Below, piece after piece: positions 22,300 through 35,179 of a stretch of 64,000 bases of DNA (position 1 is the stretch's first letter; each line of letters opens with the position of its first letter). The notes below the pieces were generated by a model. That model saw nothing but the letters and a program-made list of their open reading frames with translations, was not told the origin of the DNA and made no database searches. The stretch comes from Bifiguratus adelaidae (lineage: Eukaryota > Mucoromycota > Endogonomycetes > Endogonales). The stretch covers positions 201,162 through 265,161 of the forward strand of contig MVBO01000005.1 in NCBI GenBank assembly GCA_002261195.1, given 5' to 3'. The translations under genes were made by a program, and so were the position numbers.

Positions 22300-23066
22300 G
22301 GTCAAGAGAGAAGAGCACGCACACCAGAGGTGTGTCACAATGGAAAAGTATGACATCACTGACGTCATACAAGCGAGTTTAAATGGATGCGCGTGGCACT
22401 TTTGGCAGAAGGTTTCGGATCGAGAGTACCAGGGACGGTGGATGGGATGGCTAGGGTTTGAAAGTACAGTCCATCATGGCTTTTTGATGGTTGCATGGTT
22501 CGAGGTTATGGACCCAGGTTGGACTTAGAAGAGAGCACATAGGTTTTGTAATGACTATTCAATGACCCGTTCGTGGACAGCATCTAGATCCATTCACTGC
22601 TCCATTGCGCACAGTGTCAATGTGTATGTATGTGTGTGTGTGCCTGCCTGCGAGACCTAGTAACAAGAAGAGACGGAAACTGGTCCGGATGATCATTTTC
22701 GGTGTAATTGGAACAAATTTATCACACTGAATGGGGGGGGATGATCATGCTGGTGGCAATTGGTGAGCACCTCTTTACCCTGCAACGACATCTCTTCTAT
22801 ACATGGATCTCTCTATCACTCTCATCTTTCTCCCCTCTTCATCTCTATAGCCTATATCAACAGCACTAACAGAGTGCGTCATTTTGCTTACACGGCTTGA
22901 CCATCCCGAATACCCAGTCAAGCATAGATACCATGCCATCCATTCTCCAACTCTCCAACTCTGCTTCTCTCTTCACGTCAACTGCGCTCTTCGTCAGCAC
23001 ACTGACTCACACCTTCCTTTTATAGTCATCTTAGTCGATCCATCTCTCTTTTCCGTTTCTTTCAGC
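22300..23066. promoter_or_regulatory. Divergent promoter region, kinase / SER1, with GT repeat and CT tract
   Basis: About 770 bp between divergent start codons. It contains a TG/TATG microsatellite (about 22621-22650), a G9 run near 22732-22740, and a pyrimidine-rich stretch (about 22789-23060, many TCTCT/CTTTT units) leading to the SER1 start, as seen before SSB. TGACATCACTGACGTCA near 22349-22365 contains a perfect CRE/ATF-type palindrome (TGACGTCA) close to the kinase start, a plausible bZIP site. No coding gene is supported here. Confidence 0.45.
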
Positions 23067-24273
23067 ATGACTGAACATCGCGTATTGAACTTTGGGGCAG
23101 GGCCAGCTGCATTGTAAGTTTAAGCTTGTCTATCCATATCCTCACTGCGCATATAGGCCCGAATCAGTGCTGAAACAAGCACAACAAGAGTTGTTAAACT
23201 TTCAAGACACAGGCATGTCCATTATGGAGCTGAGTCATCGGTCCAAGGTGTTTATGAAGGTGGTCAATGATGCAAAGCGGGATTTGATCGATCTAATGGA
23301 GATTCCCGACAACTACGAAGTGATATTTATGCAAGGTGGAGCAACGACTGGATTTTCAGCTGTGGTGTACAATTTGCTCGCGGCCAAAAAGCGAACAGAT
23401 CCACATGGCAAAGCACCGGTGGATTACTTTATCACGGGTGGATGGTCTTCCAAGGCTGCTGCAGAAGCCAAGCGGTTAGGTGCTAATGTGAATGTGGTGG
23501 TGGATACCAAGAAATCGACGGGTGCTTACACGTCTGTGCCGCCCCCGGAGGAATGGACCGGTCACTTGTCGGGTTCCGATGCGGCCTATGTCTATTATTG
23601 CGACAACGAGACGGTACACGGTGTCGAATTCCCTTACATCCCAGAAGTTGATCCCTCTGTACCTCTTGTGGCCGACATGTCTTCCAATTTCCTCTCACGC
23701 AAGGTGGATGTCTCCAAATTTGGCGTCATCTACGGCGGTGCACAAAAGAATGTCGGTCCTGCAGGCGTCACCATTGTGATTGTTCGCAAGGATCTCTTGA
23801 CAGACTTGACCTCATATCAAGATACCCCGTCTGGAGCGTTTGTCATTCCCCAAATGCTGGATTACAAGACCTTGGTCGACAACAATTCTCTCTACAATAC
23901 GCCACCCATGTTCTCCATCTACATCGTCGGACTTGTCCTTCAGCACCTCAAATCACTGGGAGGTCTGGAAGCCATTGAAGCCATGAATAAGCGCAAGTCG
24001 GACAAGATTTACGGCATCATTGCCAAGAGTGCTCTGTACAAGTGTCTAGTGCAAGAAGGCTCTCGCAGTCGCATGAACATTGTATTTCGACTTGATTCGG
24101 AAGAGCGAGAAAAGGCATTCTTGAAGGGAGCCGAAGAACGCAACATGGTCCAGTTGAATGGACATCGTTCTGTGGGCGGTATACGGGTTTCTTTATATAA
24201 CGCCGTGACGGAAGAAGCGGTTGAGACATTAGCAGCGTACATGATGGACTTTGAAAAGGATACTACACAATAG
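23067..24273 (+). CDS. SER1: Phosphoserine aminotransferase
   Basis: PLP enzyme of serine synthesis: 3-phosphohydroxypyruvate plus glutamate to phosphoserine. Exons 23067-23113 and 23157-24273 (a 43-nt intron, among the shortest in the window) give 387 residues, the usual SerC length. MTEHRVLNFGAGPAALPESV is the family N terminus. GMSIMELSHRSK, VIFMQGGATTGFSAVVYNLL, YCDNETVHGVEFPYIPEV and ADMSSNFLSRKVDVSKFG follow, then the PLP-lysine motif GGAQKNVGPAG. The C-terminal part has MVQLNGHRSVGGIRVSLYNA, typical of class IV aminotransferases. All residues expected for activity appear intact. Confidence 0.95.
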
Positions 24274-24331
24274 ACGAAAGGTTGCACAAGGCATAATATC
24301 AAATCAATGGACAATATATACAATTCGGGTC

Positions 24332-25773
<1,442 letters not shown>

Positions 25774-26795
25774 CTTGTTGCGTACGCTACGGAGAATGTG
25801 TGTTTGTCAATATTTGCCTAAGATGTTGCACGACGTGGAAAGACATGATGAATAAATAGAACAGGCTATTGGGCAGATGTTGTTTTTGCGCAAATACACC
25901 AATGGTCGTAAATCACATTGTCAATTACTCACCTGAAGCGGACCGGCGTGTGACACTCTTGTTGGCTAGACAAGCAAGCGGGATGTATGTTTGCGAGATG
26001 AAACCTGTGAAAACCACCTCGAGATGAGATGCTCTGAGGAACGGAGAGGAAAAAGAAAGAGAAGCCTTCGAAAGAGACTTGATCGTCCTCTCGCCAATTG
26101 CAAACTCGCACCAGACCAATTGGCTGCCGGTAATTTCGACTAACCTTCACCATTGTCAATGTCGGGGATATACTTGAATATTCCTTCGGGAGCTTTGCCA
26201 TTGTCCCTGGAAAATTCGAATATCGAGTAGCGATTTAGACGGAATCCTATGGCGATGGTGTCTGCGGAGATTAAAGCTCCATGGACTTTAGCCACCCCTC
26301 TATAGAGGTGGTGCCAAGTGTATATAGCGCAGTCAACGACATTATCCGGGTGATCAACTACGGCTGATTGTCTAACGCGTGAGCACGACAAGTCACATTA
26401 TGTTCGGCGGCAAAGAGCTGCCCATCTTTCGGCATAGTATTGGTTCCAGGTCCGTTACGATGCATTGGTGAGAGGGACAGGCTGGCGGGACGGTTACCTG
26501 GAGATTTTATTTGTTATGCAAGTTCATCATCTCAATTTCTGCCATCTATAGGAACCCGCCGACAGGTGAGATCCGTAAATTCACGTTGATCTGGGCATTC
26601 TTTCATCATGCATCCTAAAACCGGTCAATATAGGAATGATGTTCGTGTCCTTACGCGATCAGACAAATTGAGCTGATTATATGAACAGGGAGCTTTCGCT
26701 GAATTTTATCAAAGTGCCATCCATTATTGTTAGGAGCGATCATCCCTCCATATCAGCTCAAAGTATGCTTATGTACAAGAGAAAGGGAACATTGT
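25774..26795. other. Upstream of forkhead gene, no gene seen
   Basis: About 1 kb between the forkhead start (minus strand) and the EMP24 stop (minus strand). The ORFs at 25925-26391 overlap in several frames, have no motifs and do not splice into a family protein. The region should contain the forkhead promoter. No RNA gene or repeat was seen by eye. Confidence 0.4.
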
Positions 26796-27556
26796 CTATA
26801 CACGCTTCGTTTTAAAGAATTGACGCAGATAAAAGACTTGAAACAGACATATGCCAGCCAGCATAGCCAGCTGAAGCAACGACCACCATTTTACACGTGC
26901 ATTTGTACTTTCAGCCGCTGCCGTAAAAGGTCCTTAAGTGTGCTTCTCGGCAAACGCATGCATTACTTACTGTTTCTATGTTGACGTTCACGAACAACGA
27001 TGAATTCCTGCTCATCCTTGACATCAGAGATGGCTTCCGCAAGATCTCTAATGACCCGTTCCAATGGGTCAATGTGATCAGCTAGCGCAGATCAGAAACG
27101 TGAGCATACAATCTTTTGCGCGACCAATTGAGCTCACCATCGTTCGTTACAACGTGCCTTTGACCATGAGCATTGAAGCTAATGGTCTTTTCACCAGCTG
27201 AACCCATTTGATTGCTAAAGCAGTACGTGTACCGACCGTCCTTGTCCGCCGTCAAATGTTGGCTTCCACTGCTCTCTCTGGCAAAGGACTTTATGATAAT
27301 ATCAGCAGGATCCATAACCTTGAAATTGTGCGTCAGTCTATAGCCCCTATACGCATAACCCATGTCTGAAAGCACCTACCCACGCATCAATGTCCAAATT
27401 ACCTCCCTTACTGACTTGGAATGACATGGTGAAGCCATCTCCTCTCTTCAGCTCTTCAAAAAAGCATTCACTTCCATGCGGTACAATAGTCAAACTAACA
27501 GCAGATACCAATGACAAGGTTGCTAGTAAAAGTATCGTCCTGAAGACCATGGTCAT
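26796..27556 (-). CDS. EMP24: p24/EMP24 family cargo receptor (TMED2-like)
   Basis: Type I membrane protein of COPII/COPI vesicles that sorts cargo, including GPI-anchored proteins, between ER and Golgi. Exons 27380-27556, 27138-27318, 26971-27081 and 26796-26917 give 196 residues. A signal peptide (MVFRTILLLATLSLVSAVS) precedes the GOLD domain with its conserved Cys pair (SECFFEELKRGD and RYTYCFSNQMG). Then come GEKTISFNAHG, a coiled-coil stalk (DPLERVIRDLAEAISDVKDE), REERQ-like REROH-region sequence, one transmembrane helix (LLQLAMLAGICLFQVFYL) and a cytosolic tail QFFKTKRV, with the diphenylalanine and dibasic residues that bind coat proteins. The p24-beta (EMP24) subfamily is the best match. 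Confidence 0.93.
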
Positions 27557-27658
27557 GGAAGAACAGTGTCTCCCTGAACGCGCTCCCTTAGTCCCTGCGT
27601 AGACAAGTCACGTGCACTGGCTTCCAAAGCTGCGGAGGACCTTTTTGGACCTGTCACC

Positions 27659-28719
27659 ATGCTTCCAACGACATTACCGCAGTATGAGCTTCAGAACCCA
27701 TCGTACATTCAACGGAGGCCAAGTGGGACGATACCATTGATAATACGACGGCTATGGCGATTCCCACAGATGGACTTTGAGGTAATGAATACTGACGTGT
27801 CTTTGCTTTCTACTCAAAGCGTCCTAGTTTGCACTATGGCAAATGCTGTATTTGCTGATTGCTCCGCGTCGAGTGTAAGTGCTCTCTCGATGCTCATGAC
27901 GAGCCTTATTCTTTAACCATTGTTGCAGGTATCGAAACGTTTATTATCACAAGCGTAGGTATAGAGAAAACGACAGAGATGTTGTCTTACCCATAGACCA
28001 TCACATTAGAGACCAAAAATCAATGGGCTCGCGATGATCCGGCTTTTCTCGTACTCTTGTCGGGGTGCATATCAGGTATGACATGCGATCTGCCATCGCC
28101 CACAAATGTTCAACTTCCGACATAGTGTCAGCCATAGCTTGGGGTCTGGTCTATGGCACAGGATTTCTGAGTATCTTGAAGATGATACTGTTTATGGTCT
28201 TGATAGATTTCGTTACCGTTGGTGCTATTGTAGCAACCTTCAATTGGTGAGTAAGCTTCTCCCGTTGTCAGTTCTAATGCCAATCGGCAGGTTTGTAACC
28301 AACCGATTCCTGACGCATCGGAACAACATGCACACCATCGATCAACGGGTAGAGTGGGCGTATGCTTTTGATGTGCATTGCAACGCCTTTTTCCCTCTCT
28401 TCCTCGCTCTCTACGTTGTCCAATTCGTCTTTATGCCTTTGCTGGTGCACGACAATTTCGTTGCAAAATTTGTGGGCAATAGCATGTATCTTGTCGCCAT
28501 CGTTTACTACCTCTATATTACATTTCTAGGGTATAATGGTAAGTCAGTGAATCCCGCGTTATGTAGAGCTAACATGACCTGTCTGTGGTAGCTCTTCCCT
28601 TCCTTATCCACACCGAACTCTACCTATATCCAACCCTCATCATCCTGCTCCTCTACATCATCTCGCTTTTCACCTTCAACATCAGCAAAAATACACATGA
28701 CATGTACTTTGGACATTAG
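27659..28719 (+). CDS. GMH1: UNC-50/GMH1 family Golgi membrane protein
   Basis: Polytopic ER/Golgi protein of the UNC-50 family (yeast Gmh1), which interacts with Arf-GEFs and supports receptor trafficking. Seven exons (27659-27781, 27828-27874, 27929-27954, 28010-28075, 28126-28246, 28291-28538, 28592-28719) give 252 residues. Family blocks are RRLWRFPQMDFEFALWQM, YRNVYYHKQTKNQWARDDPA, VEWAYAFDVHCNAFFPLF, YYLYITFLGYNALPFL and a final hydrophobic LIILLLYIISLFTFN. About five membrane helices are apparent. The 26-nt third exon is needed to keep the YRNVYYHKQ block intact. The gene is divergent from EMP24, with 102 bp between start codons; both act in the early secretory pathway. Confidence 0.93.
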
Positions 28720-28752
28720 GCGTAAAGGTATTGCGAAATAAAACGGCAAGGT

Positions 28753-29567
28753 CTAGTCATCAGTGTCGATCTCGCTTTCATCCAGATGCCGATAGAGCCG
28801 CATCTCTGGTGGCATTGAATCTTCTGGTATAATACGATCTGTAAAGTAGATTGCTCGAAGCCGGCAATTGGCATGTACAATAATACGATCTGTCTCGGCA
28901 TGACGAGTCCCGTACGCATGTTGCGTGAAGTCTCCAAGGTTGACTATCACTTGATTCCACCCTGAATCCAAGCGAAGCGGCATGACACATATCTCTGGTT
29001 GGATTTGCGTACGTGTCTGGTCAAAGCTGGTGAGCACAAGAGGCGAATGCGCAAAAAGTAGCGATGGCACTCACTTGAAAGTTGGAGATGCGAAAACGAC
29101 GCTTTTGTCGCCGATCATCCGTCGTTTCAATCTCCAGGGACAAGTATTTACCCACGTACTTGATGATAAATACAAGCAACGGAAGCTTTATACCAAGTGC
29201 AGCGCTCTTGGGCGCGGGACATTCAATCCACGTCGACGATAATCGGTTGGATGCGATTTCGAGCACTGGCAACCGCACATCTTCATCGTCCATCATTCCA
29301 ATACGCGATATCAGCTCCTGAGGGCCGTCCTGGCTCGCGTCTGCACCCGTTGTCGCGGTGTCTGGACCTGTATCGTCCTCGTGTACTTTCCATAGTTGAA
29401 GTGGTTGACTCCTATTCCAACGTTCTTTAGAACAGGTGTGCTTGCGCAAGTAAGCTTACCCTGGACTATAAAAGACAGACAAGATGCCAGACTACGTGGA
29501 GTTGAGCAAAAAGCCAACACTTCGCACTTTCCGCCTGAATACTTACTTGAACTGCTTGTCGAAACAT
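28753..29567 (-). CDS. CFAP20/BUG22-like protein (N-terminal junction unresolved)
   Basis: CFAP20 is an inner-junction protein of ciliary doublet microtubules, with nuclear roles also reported. The two last exons are clear: 29075 to about 29424, and 28753-29016. They hold RSQPLQLWKVHED, PVLEIASNRLSSTWIECPAP, LGIKLPLLVFIIKYVGKYLS, KRRFRISNFQTRTQIQPEIC, MPLRLDSGWNQVIVNLGDF, THRAYG-like QHAYGTRHAETDRIIVHANC and AIYFTDRIIPEDSMPPEM, collinear with CFAP20. Between WKV and LEI sits an insert of about 15-20 residues (DDTGPDTATTGADASQDG) not usual in the family. A first exon ATG TTT CGA at 29567 gives MFRQAVQ, the expected start, but its preferred GTAAGT donor does not restore frame. A GTATTC donor 4 nt later would. 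Confidence 0.8.
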
Positions 29568-29579
29568 TCAATTTGTAGC
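29568..29579. promoter_or_regulatory. 12-bp gap between divergent start codons
   Basis: Only 12 nt separate the proposed CFAP20-like ATG (minus) from the SS18-like ATG (plus). If both starts are right, each gene's promoter and 5' UTR must lie inside the other's first exon or intron, or one start is misassigned. Confidence 0.4.
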
Positions 29580-30369
29580 ATGAACAACTCACCAGGTCCT
29601 GTCACAGCCAAGCAGGTGGAGGCGGTAGGTCAAATGACATAGTGATTCGAGCAGACACACCCTGACAAGAGTTGACATCTAGCTGCTGGCCATCAATGCA
29701 GAGTTGATGCGACTCGTCGTTCTGTATCAAGGTCAAGATTGGACACAGCGACCAGAATATTCATTGTATGTCTACAGGCGAGGGAAGGACTTCCATGCTC
29801 ATATTGCTGTTGCTCTAGGTTTACGGCGCGGATACAGGGTAACCTCACCTTTCTAGCAGGCATGGCCGATATCGTCGTAAACCGCAAACAAGTGAGCAAA
29901 AACAATCACATTGATATCCTCTCTGACAGGTCGCCTTCTCTAGCCTCTTTCGCTCCCCAAGGTGCCCGATATCTCTACGTTTCCGACACACCTCATCCAA
30001 TCGTCTTCCAATTTATCTGATTTGTTAGATCAAGCTCAACAAGCGTTTGCAAAACCCTCTCCCGTGCCATCCCAACCAACATCGTCCCCTCAGATCACAC
30101 TATCGCCATCACAACTGTTGGCCGGCTTGTCTCATCAGCCGGGTAACGAGACCTTTGGCGCATCTAGCCCGATGGTATCTACCGCTTTTCCCAATTATTC
30201 ACAGCGGCCGATGAATACGAGTCAATCGCCGCTCTATATCGCAGAGCCACCCACCAATCAATCCGAAGGCGACTTTAGCAATTTCATACCACAGTCTTTC
30301 ACCATGAACAACCTACAAGCGAATCAATACATGTTTGGTTTTCCGAATGGGCGAAGCGGGTATCAGTAA
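29580..30369 (+). CDS. SS18-like SSXT-domain protein, putative SWI/SNF subunit
   Basis: Exons 29580-29624, 29683-29765, 29819-29891 and 29962-30369 give 202 residues. The first about 65 residues (AKQVEALLAINAELMRLVV, YQGQDW..., IQGNLTFLAGMADIVVNRK) match the pattern of the SSXT/SNH domain of SS18: a helix, then a loop ending in a Tyr/Gln-rich segment, then the N-L-x-[FY]-L-A-x-x-A-D helix that binds the SWI/SNF ATPase. The rest is low-complexity, rich in Pro, Ser, Gln, Asn, Met and Tyr (NNLQANQYMFGFPNGRSGYQ at the end), like the QPGY transactivation tail of SS18. The acceptor CCCCAAG for the last exon keeps frame, whereas a nearer CAG does not. Role in chromatin remodelling is inferred from the domain. 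Confidence 0.6.
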
Positions 30370-30427
30370 TAGTTTTTAAACTAGTGTATACAGTCTCTGT
30401 ATCATTACATGTATCATACAAGTGCAA

Positions 30428-33400
30428 TTAATTTCGTTGCGTGAGTTTCTGGTATTCTAGAGATTCGCGCCGCACTTTCTCCAGATATTCTTGCAAAGTT
30501 CGCCGCAAATTTAATTCCACGCCCGAAAGTCTTTCGATGTCGGATGCCGAAAGGTCAAGTTGGCGGCGAATAGGATGCTCTGCATTTTCTTGCACTTCCT
30601 CCAATATGTTTAAGAGATTGTCAATGAGAGTATAGGGTAGCCATCGAGAGAACGTTTTGGACGTGACAGGGCGCACAAGCGTCATTTCCTAGCAACCAAC
30701 GGGTGAATAAGGTGTTCAGATAGATAGCAGCAATAGTAAACTCACGGCTTTGATTTTGGATATAGCAGCCATGGCGGCTTGCTCCAAAGACCAATTGCGC
30801 AAGCATACTCGAATCAAGTCGTCAGTGTTTTGGAGCTGGTAAAATTTTGATAGCCACGCCGGAATCTTGAGTTTTGGATTTCCTTTCAGCAAGCTGTCCA
30901 ATGCAACCGCACGGTAGCGATACGCCGTTTTTTCGGTGTCGTAAATGTTGAGTAGTTCTTTTAATAGGTACCAGGCGGTGTCGACCAAAGATCCTTGAAA
31001 ATTGGCCGTAATATCGTTCTGGAGCAGCCACGCGGCAGACCTGGAAAGTAATAAGAGTCAGGCGATGTAAGACGACCAGGCTTCCTCGAACATACTCATC
31101 AGGGTTCGCTGCCGTTGCTAGAATGATACAGCGATGAGCGAGATCTGCGAAGATATTGGACAGATCCTGATCAAACAACGTCGCCAGATTGATAGCCTTT
31201 TCAAAGTTTCCTTCCACAGAGTACATGCGAACGATGGCAGCGGGTTCCGCCGCAACGGCTGCGCGAATGTCAGAATGGCACTATCAACGTACGTCCAACC
31301 TACCAGTGGATTGCAATTCAGGCGCTTTCCAGCCTAGTTCAAGCTTGGCCTTCGCCATGTAGTACTTTTGCTCAATATCTCGGAGATTAATGACTTGAAT
31401 TTGTTCTGCAAGATCATGGTGAGAAAGTGTTTCGTCGCGAAATCGACTTTCACTTACCAATCTGACCATCCTCGATCTTGCGTCGCTTTGACTACGAAGA
31501 AGCACCTCTGATGAGCGAAGCTTTTCGTCCTGCATTGGCACTTACCAGAACATTGCGAGAGCCGTTTGCCATCACAAGGCGCGCAGAGTCTCCATGGACA
31601 AGTTGCATGGCAACCAGGGCAGCGAGATAGCTGTTGGCCAATTCGGTGGTGACATCTACGAAAGGCCGATTGGCAGATGCTTGTTCTAGGCTATCGGCGT
31701 ATGCATACATGCTCCAAGATGCTGAGGACGTGAATAGTCAGACAAGCCCTATTCAGCAGAAGGCATTTCAGAAACCTACCTTTTTGCCAATCACTTTTCA
31801 TGGCGTAGTAGGCATACAAAATCTTGTAATAGTTCGGCGTGGACGTTATATCAGCAATAGCGGCTGTCTCGGTAAGAATACGCTCAACATGTTCTTGCAT
31901 GCCAACAAAGGGATACTCGCACAACTTTTGTATATTGCCTTGCTCGCAAAGCGCTCTCACAAAAGCCGAAAGATCGGCAATTTTACTAATAGACGCTGAG
32001 CTCAGGTGTTCCTTCTGAAGACCACTTACGTTTTCTCGTCTGCCATTGACATCAACGCAAAGTACGCCTCGTCCCAGTCCTTTTCTTGCAGAGAATTTGC
32101 AAAAATAACATTATGTAATGCGGTCGTGTGTTGCAAATTTTCGGGTAGGAAGGCCTATACGACAGTGATTCAGCAACCCAGAATAGAAGGATCAAATAAC
32201 CAAACTTACCTTATCCTTGAGAGAATGCAATGCTAATTTTGAAAAATACACGACACTTTGCGGCGACCGTTGTTCAGCAAACATGTCGGCGACGTGGCTG
32301 TAGTATGCCCGAGGACTGTCTTCACCACACTCATCCTTCAGAAGCTCCGACATGTAATTCTGTTTGGTCACTGTTGAGCCCAAACCAGTACCAGCGCGCT
32401 CGAAGTACTCTTTCGCAATGTCGAAGTCTCGTCGTGAAAGATAGGCGCAAGCTGAAAAGTATAGAGTGGCTGCATCTTGCGGAAGGTATTCCAAAACGCC
32501 GAGCACTGCTTCGTGATATCCCCGTCTGTGTAAACAGCAGACAATCCGAACAAGCGCTCGGGATTCGCGTTCGTGTGCTTTGGCGGCCTCAAAGTCTGAA
32601 AGAAATGTGGAGATACTATGAGCGATACCAAGCGGAAGGTTAGCATCATTCACGCCTAGCTGCCGTACGTCGCAAATCAGGGCATGGTATATTCCATAGC
32701 GTGTATAATCGTCAGCTGGCGAATCGATATCCATTGCGCTGTTACCCTTAACACTTTGCCATTGAGATATCTGCTCAGGTACAGTCGCAAGATAGTTCCA
32801 AACAACGTAAAAGTGGAGGGTACCAAAGGCCTTTGAAAGCAATTTGTTGGAATGCTTGACGAATCCGTAGCGTGGGTTGAGGTAGACAATGATGGAAAGC
32901 GCCAAGAATAAATGCTGAGCCAGCTCGTAACGGCACTTGACTGTCTGCGCGGCGCCAGAGGCTATCACCGCTACAGCGAAGGAAGTGGGTGGCTCCCTCG
33001 GCATATTATAGGATGCTAAATCGGTGTTGTCTGTCAAAAGTTGCAATAACTCATGGATCGTATCCTCCAAATGCTCGCAGTTCCGTAGCACATGTATAAG
33101 GCGTGTCTTTGTGCTAGGGTCCCTGTCCAATTCTTTGCGAAGGTATTGCTCGTAGAAATGTTGTCCGACGGCTTCGATAGAGTCCTTGGACGTTGTTGCC
33201 ATCAGTCGCTTAAGCTCCGCTTTGATGGCAATCACATTTTGGGGAGTGAGGAGGGATTGAATGATGTTGAAGGCATCGCAAAGCTTTACGATGGAGGATC
33301 GGGTCTCAGCCGACGCTATTGAATGATAAAAGGGTTCCAGGTACTTTGAAGGCGTAAGCATGAAGGACGACACATCGAATGATTCTCCACTCAACAGGCA

Positions 33401-35179
33401 ATGTTGGTAGGCCGCTTCGAGACTGTCCATATAACGGTAGACAGACACACTCTCTCGCTTGATGCAAAAGACGCCTTGCGAGCGCGAATTGACGTGCAAC
33501 GCAATAGGAAAAGTGTTTGCGATCTCTGCTTGCTCGCACAAGGCCGATATGCGTAACCACTCCTTCTTTAGCTTGCCGCGATATTCTGCTTCCCGAAGGG
33601 CCTGAGTCCCAAAAGCATTATCTACGGGTGATACAACATTGGCAACCGAATTGTGAGCTGTTTCCATCAATTGGAAGATTGTGGCAGATGGTCGTATGTT
33701 TGTTGCATTGGCGATGGTCGCATTTTGTTCAACGTACTTCTGAAGGCCGGTTACTAAACTTCTCTTGGAGAACCGTCCGGGTGCAAAGATGGTTTGAGGA
33801 AGAGATGACAGGATCTGAGCGTTGTCAAGCGACATAACAGTCTCAAAATATCGCACATCCACCGCCTCTCGACTGCTGTTCGCCACGCGGTACCATTTCT
33901 CGTTCGCCAATAGTATGCTGGCTGCTCCATATTTCTCCAGCGAAATCGTGCCATCAGCTATTTCTTCGTCTTGGGAACTAGTCGAAACATTCAATGGCGT
34001 GTAACGAAGAATTGTCTCGTTCTGCAGACTCCAAAGGGCCCATAGAATGGGGTAAGATGAAGGACGTCCAGGTTCAGCATTGACGTCTATGTTGCCCGTT
34101 CCACTGTGTTGTACGACAAAGTCAATCAATAATTCGCCATCCTCTGCTCCGCAAAGTTTGTCGCCCGCGAAATGCACCTCCACCAAAGTCCCCTCATCGT
34201 CGAGCTGTAGTTGATAGAAAAGAAAGCGGGAGTTGGTATCGTCAGGAAGGTATGTGATAAGGAAAGTGTTGCCATTGCTCTCGCAAGTCCACAATAAGTT
34301 CTTGCAGCCTGATCTCAACGACTGACTGAATATGTATTCTTCACGGCTAACTTCAGGATCAAGCGCGTCAAGCAAGTCTATCGTCTTGACACATCTCAGG
34401 TCATAAAGTGACCAGAACTGGACTTTGAAATCTTGGGTATATATCATCACATGCTGTTTGAGCATGCTTGAACCGACAGAATTGATGCAAAGCGCTTTAG
34501 AAGGCATATTGTCTGTCGAGGTTGATCTGCCGAGTGATCGAATGATGTAGGAGGATATCGAACGTAAAGAAGCCACTGAACGGGTGCCGCTCAGGCGAAT
34601 CTCTTTTGGTTGACCTGGATCAGCCATGTTAAGTATCAATACGGCCTATGATTGCGTTGCTTTTCATTTACCTGACGCTTCACCAAGCATATGCACGTCT
34701 CCGAAGCAGTCCACGACGATGTAGGTATCCTTGCTCACCATGTGAAACAGTTGAGGCTCCAATCCTTGTATTGCTCTCCATTTGTAGCTCCTGACCGAGT
34801 CGTGTCCAGAGAGTCTAGTCGATCCCCTATCGACGTTTATCGTTATAGCGTGCAGCGTACCTTCCTCCGTGCACGCGGCTGCAGTGAGGTTTTCTCCATC
34901 TTTGTAAAAGTGGATTTGACCGAGAAGCGGGGCAGGAAACGTAAAACGAGCCCTAGGTCCATACAGCGATGGAGATTGCAGAGGAATGTATACTACTTCC
35001 AGTGTCCGTGAGTGATTCAAGAGTCTCCAGAACACAGGCTCGGTCTCGTCATATATGCCCGCGCTTGTTGATGTTCCACCAGATTCATCGCAAGGCAGTG
35101 CATTAGGAAGGACCACCTCGTGAGGAGCAGTCTTTATAAAGGCGTCTACCTGCACTGGCACGTCCTTGTACCAGATCAT
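30428..35179 (-). CDS. NUP120: Nucleoporin NUP120/NUP160 (Y-complex)
   Basis: Scaffold nucleoporin of the Y-shaped (Nup84/Nup107) complex. Ten exons (34672-35179, 32210-34614, 32030-32154, 31780-31985, 31546-31721, 31458-31491, 31304-31405, 31096-31258, 30746-31040, 30428-30688) give 1,424 residues, close to animal NUP160 and longer than yeast Nup120 (about 1,040). The N-terminal part is beta-propeller-like (EPVFWRLLNHSRTLEVVYIP, LYDLRCVKTIDLL). The rest is alpha-helical, with family-like AFLPENLQHTTALHNVIFAN, AYYAMKSDWQKASWSMYAYA, INLRDIEQKYYMAKAKLEL and LIRVCLRNWSLEQAAMAAI. The intron between exons 1 and 2 removes an apparent in-frame Met and leaves a CTTAAC branch-like site. A 34-nt exon (31458-31491) is needed to keep frame. 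Confidence 0.88.

Noticed and set aside
22621-22650. TG-rich repeat as a possible telomere or functional array
   Set aside because: Too short and irregular, inside a divergent promoter; an ordinary microsatellite.
25925-26391. Overlapping minus-strand ORFs upstream of the forkhead gene
   Set aside because: Several frames are open at once, with no splice joints or motifs giving a family protein.
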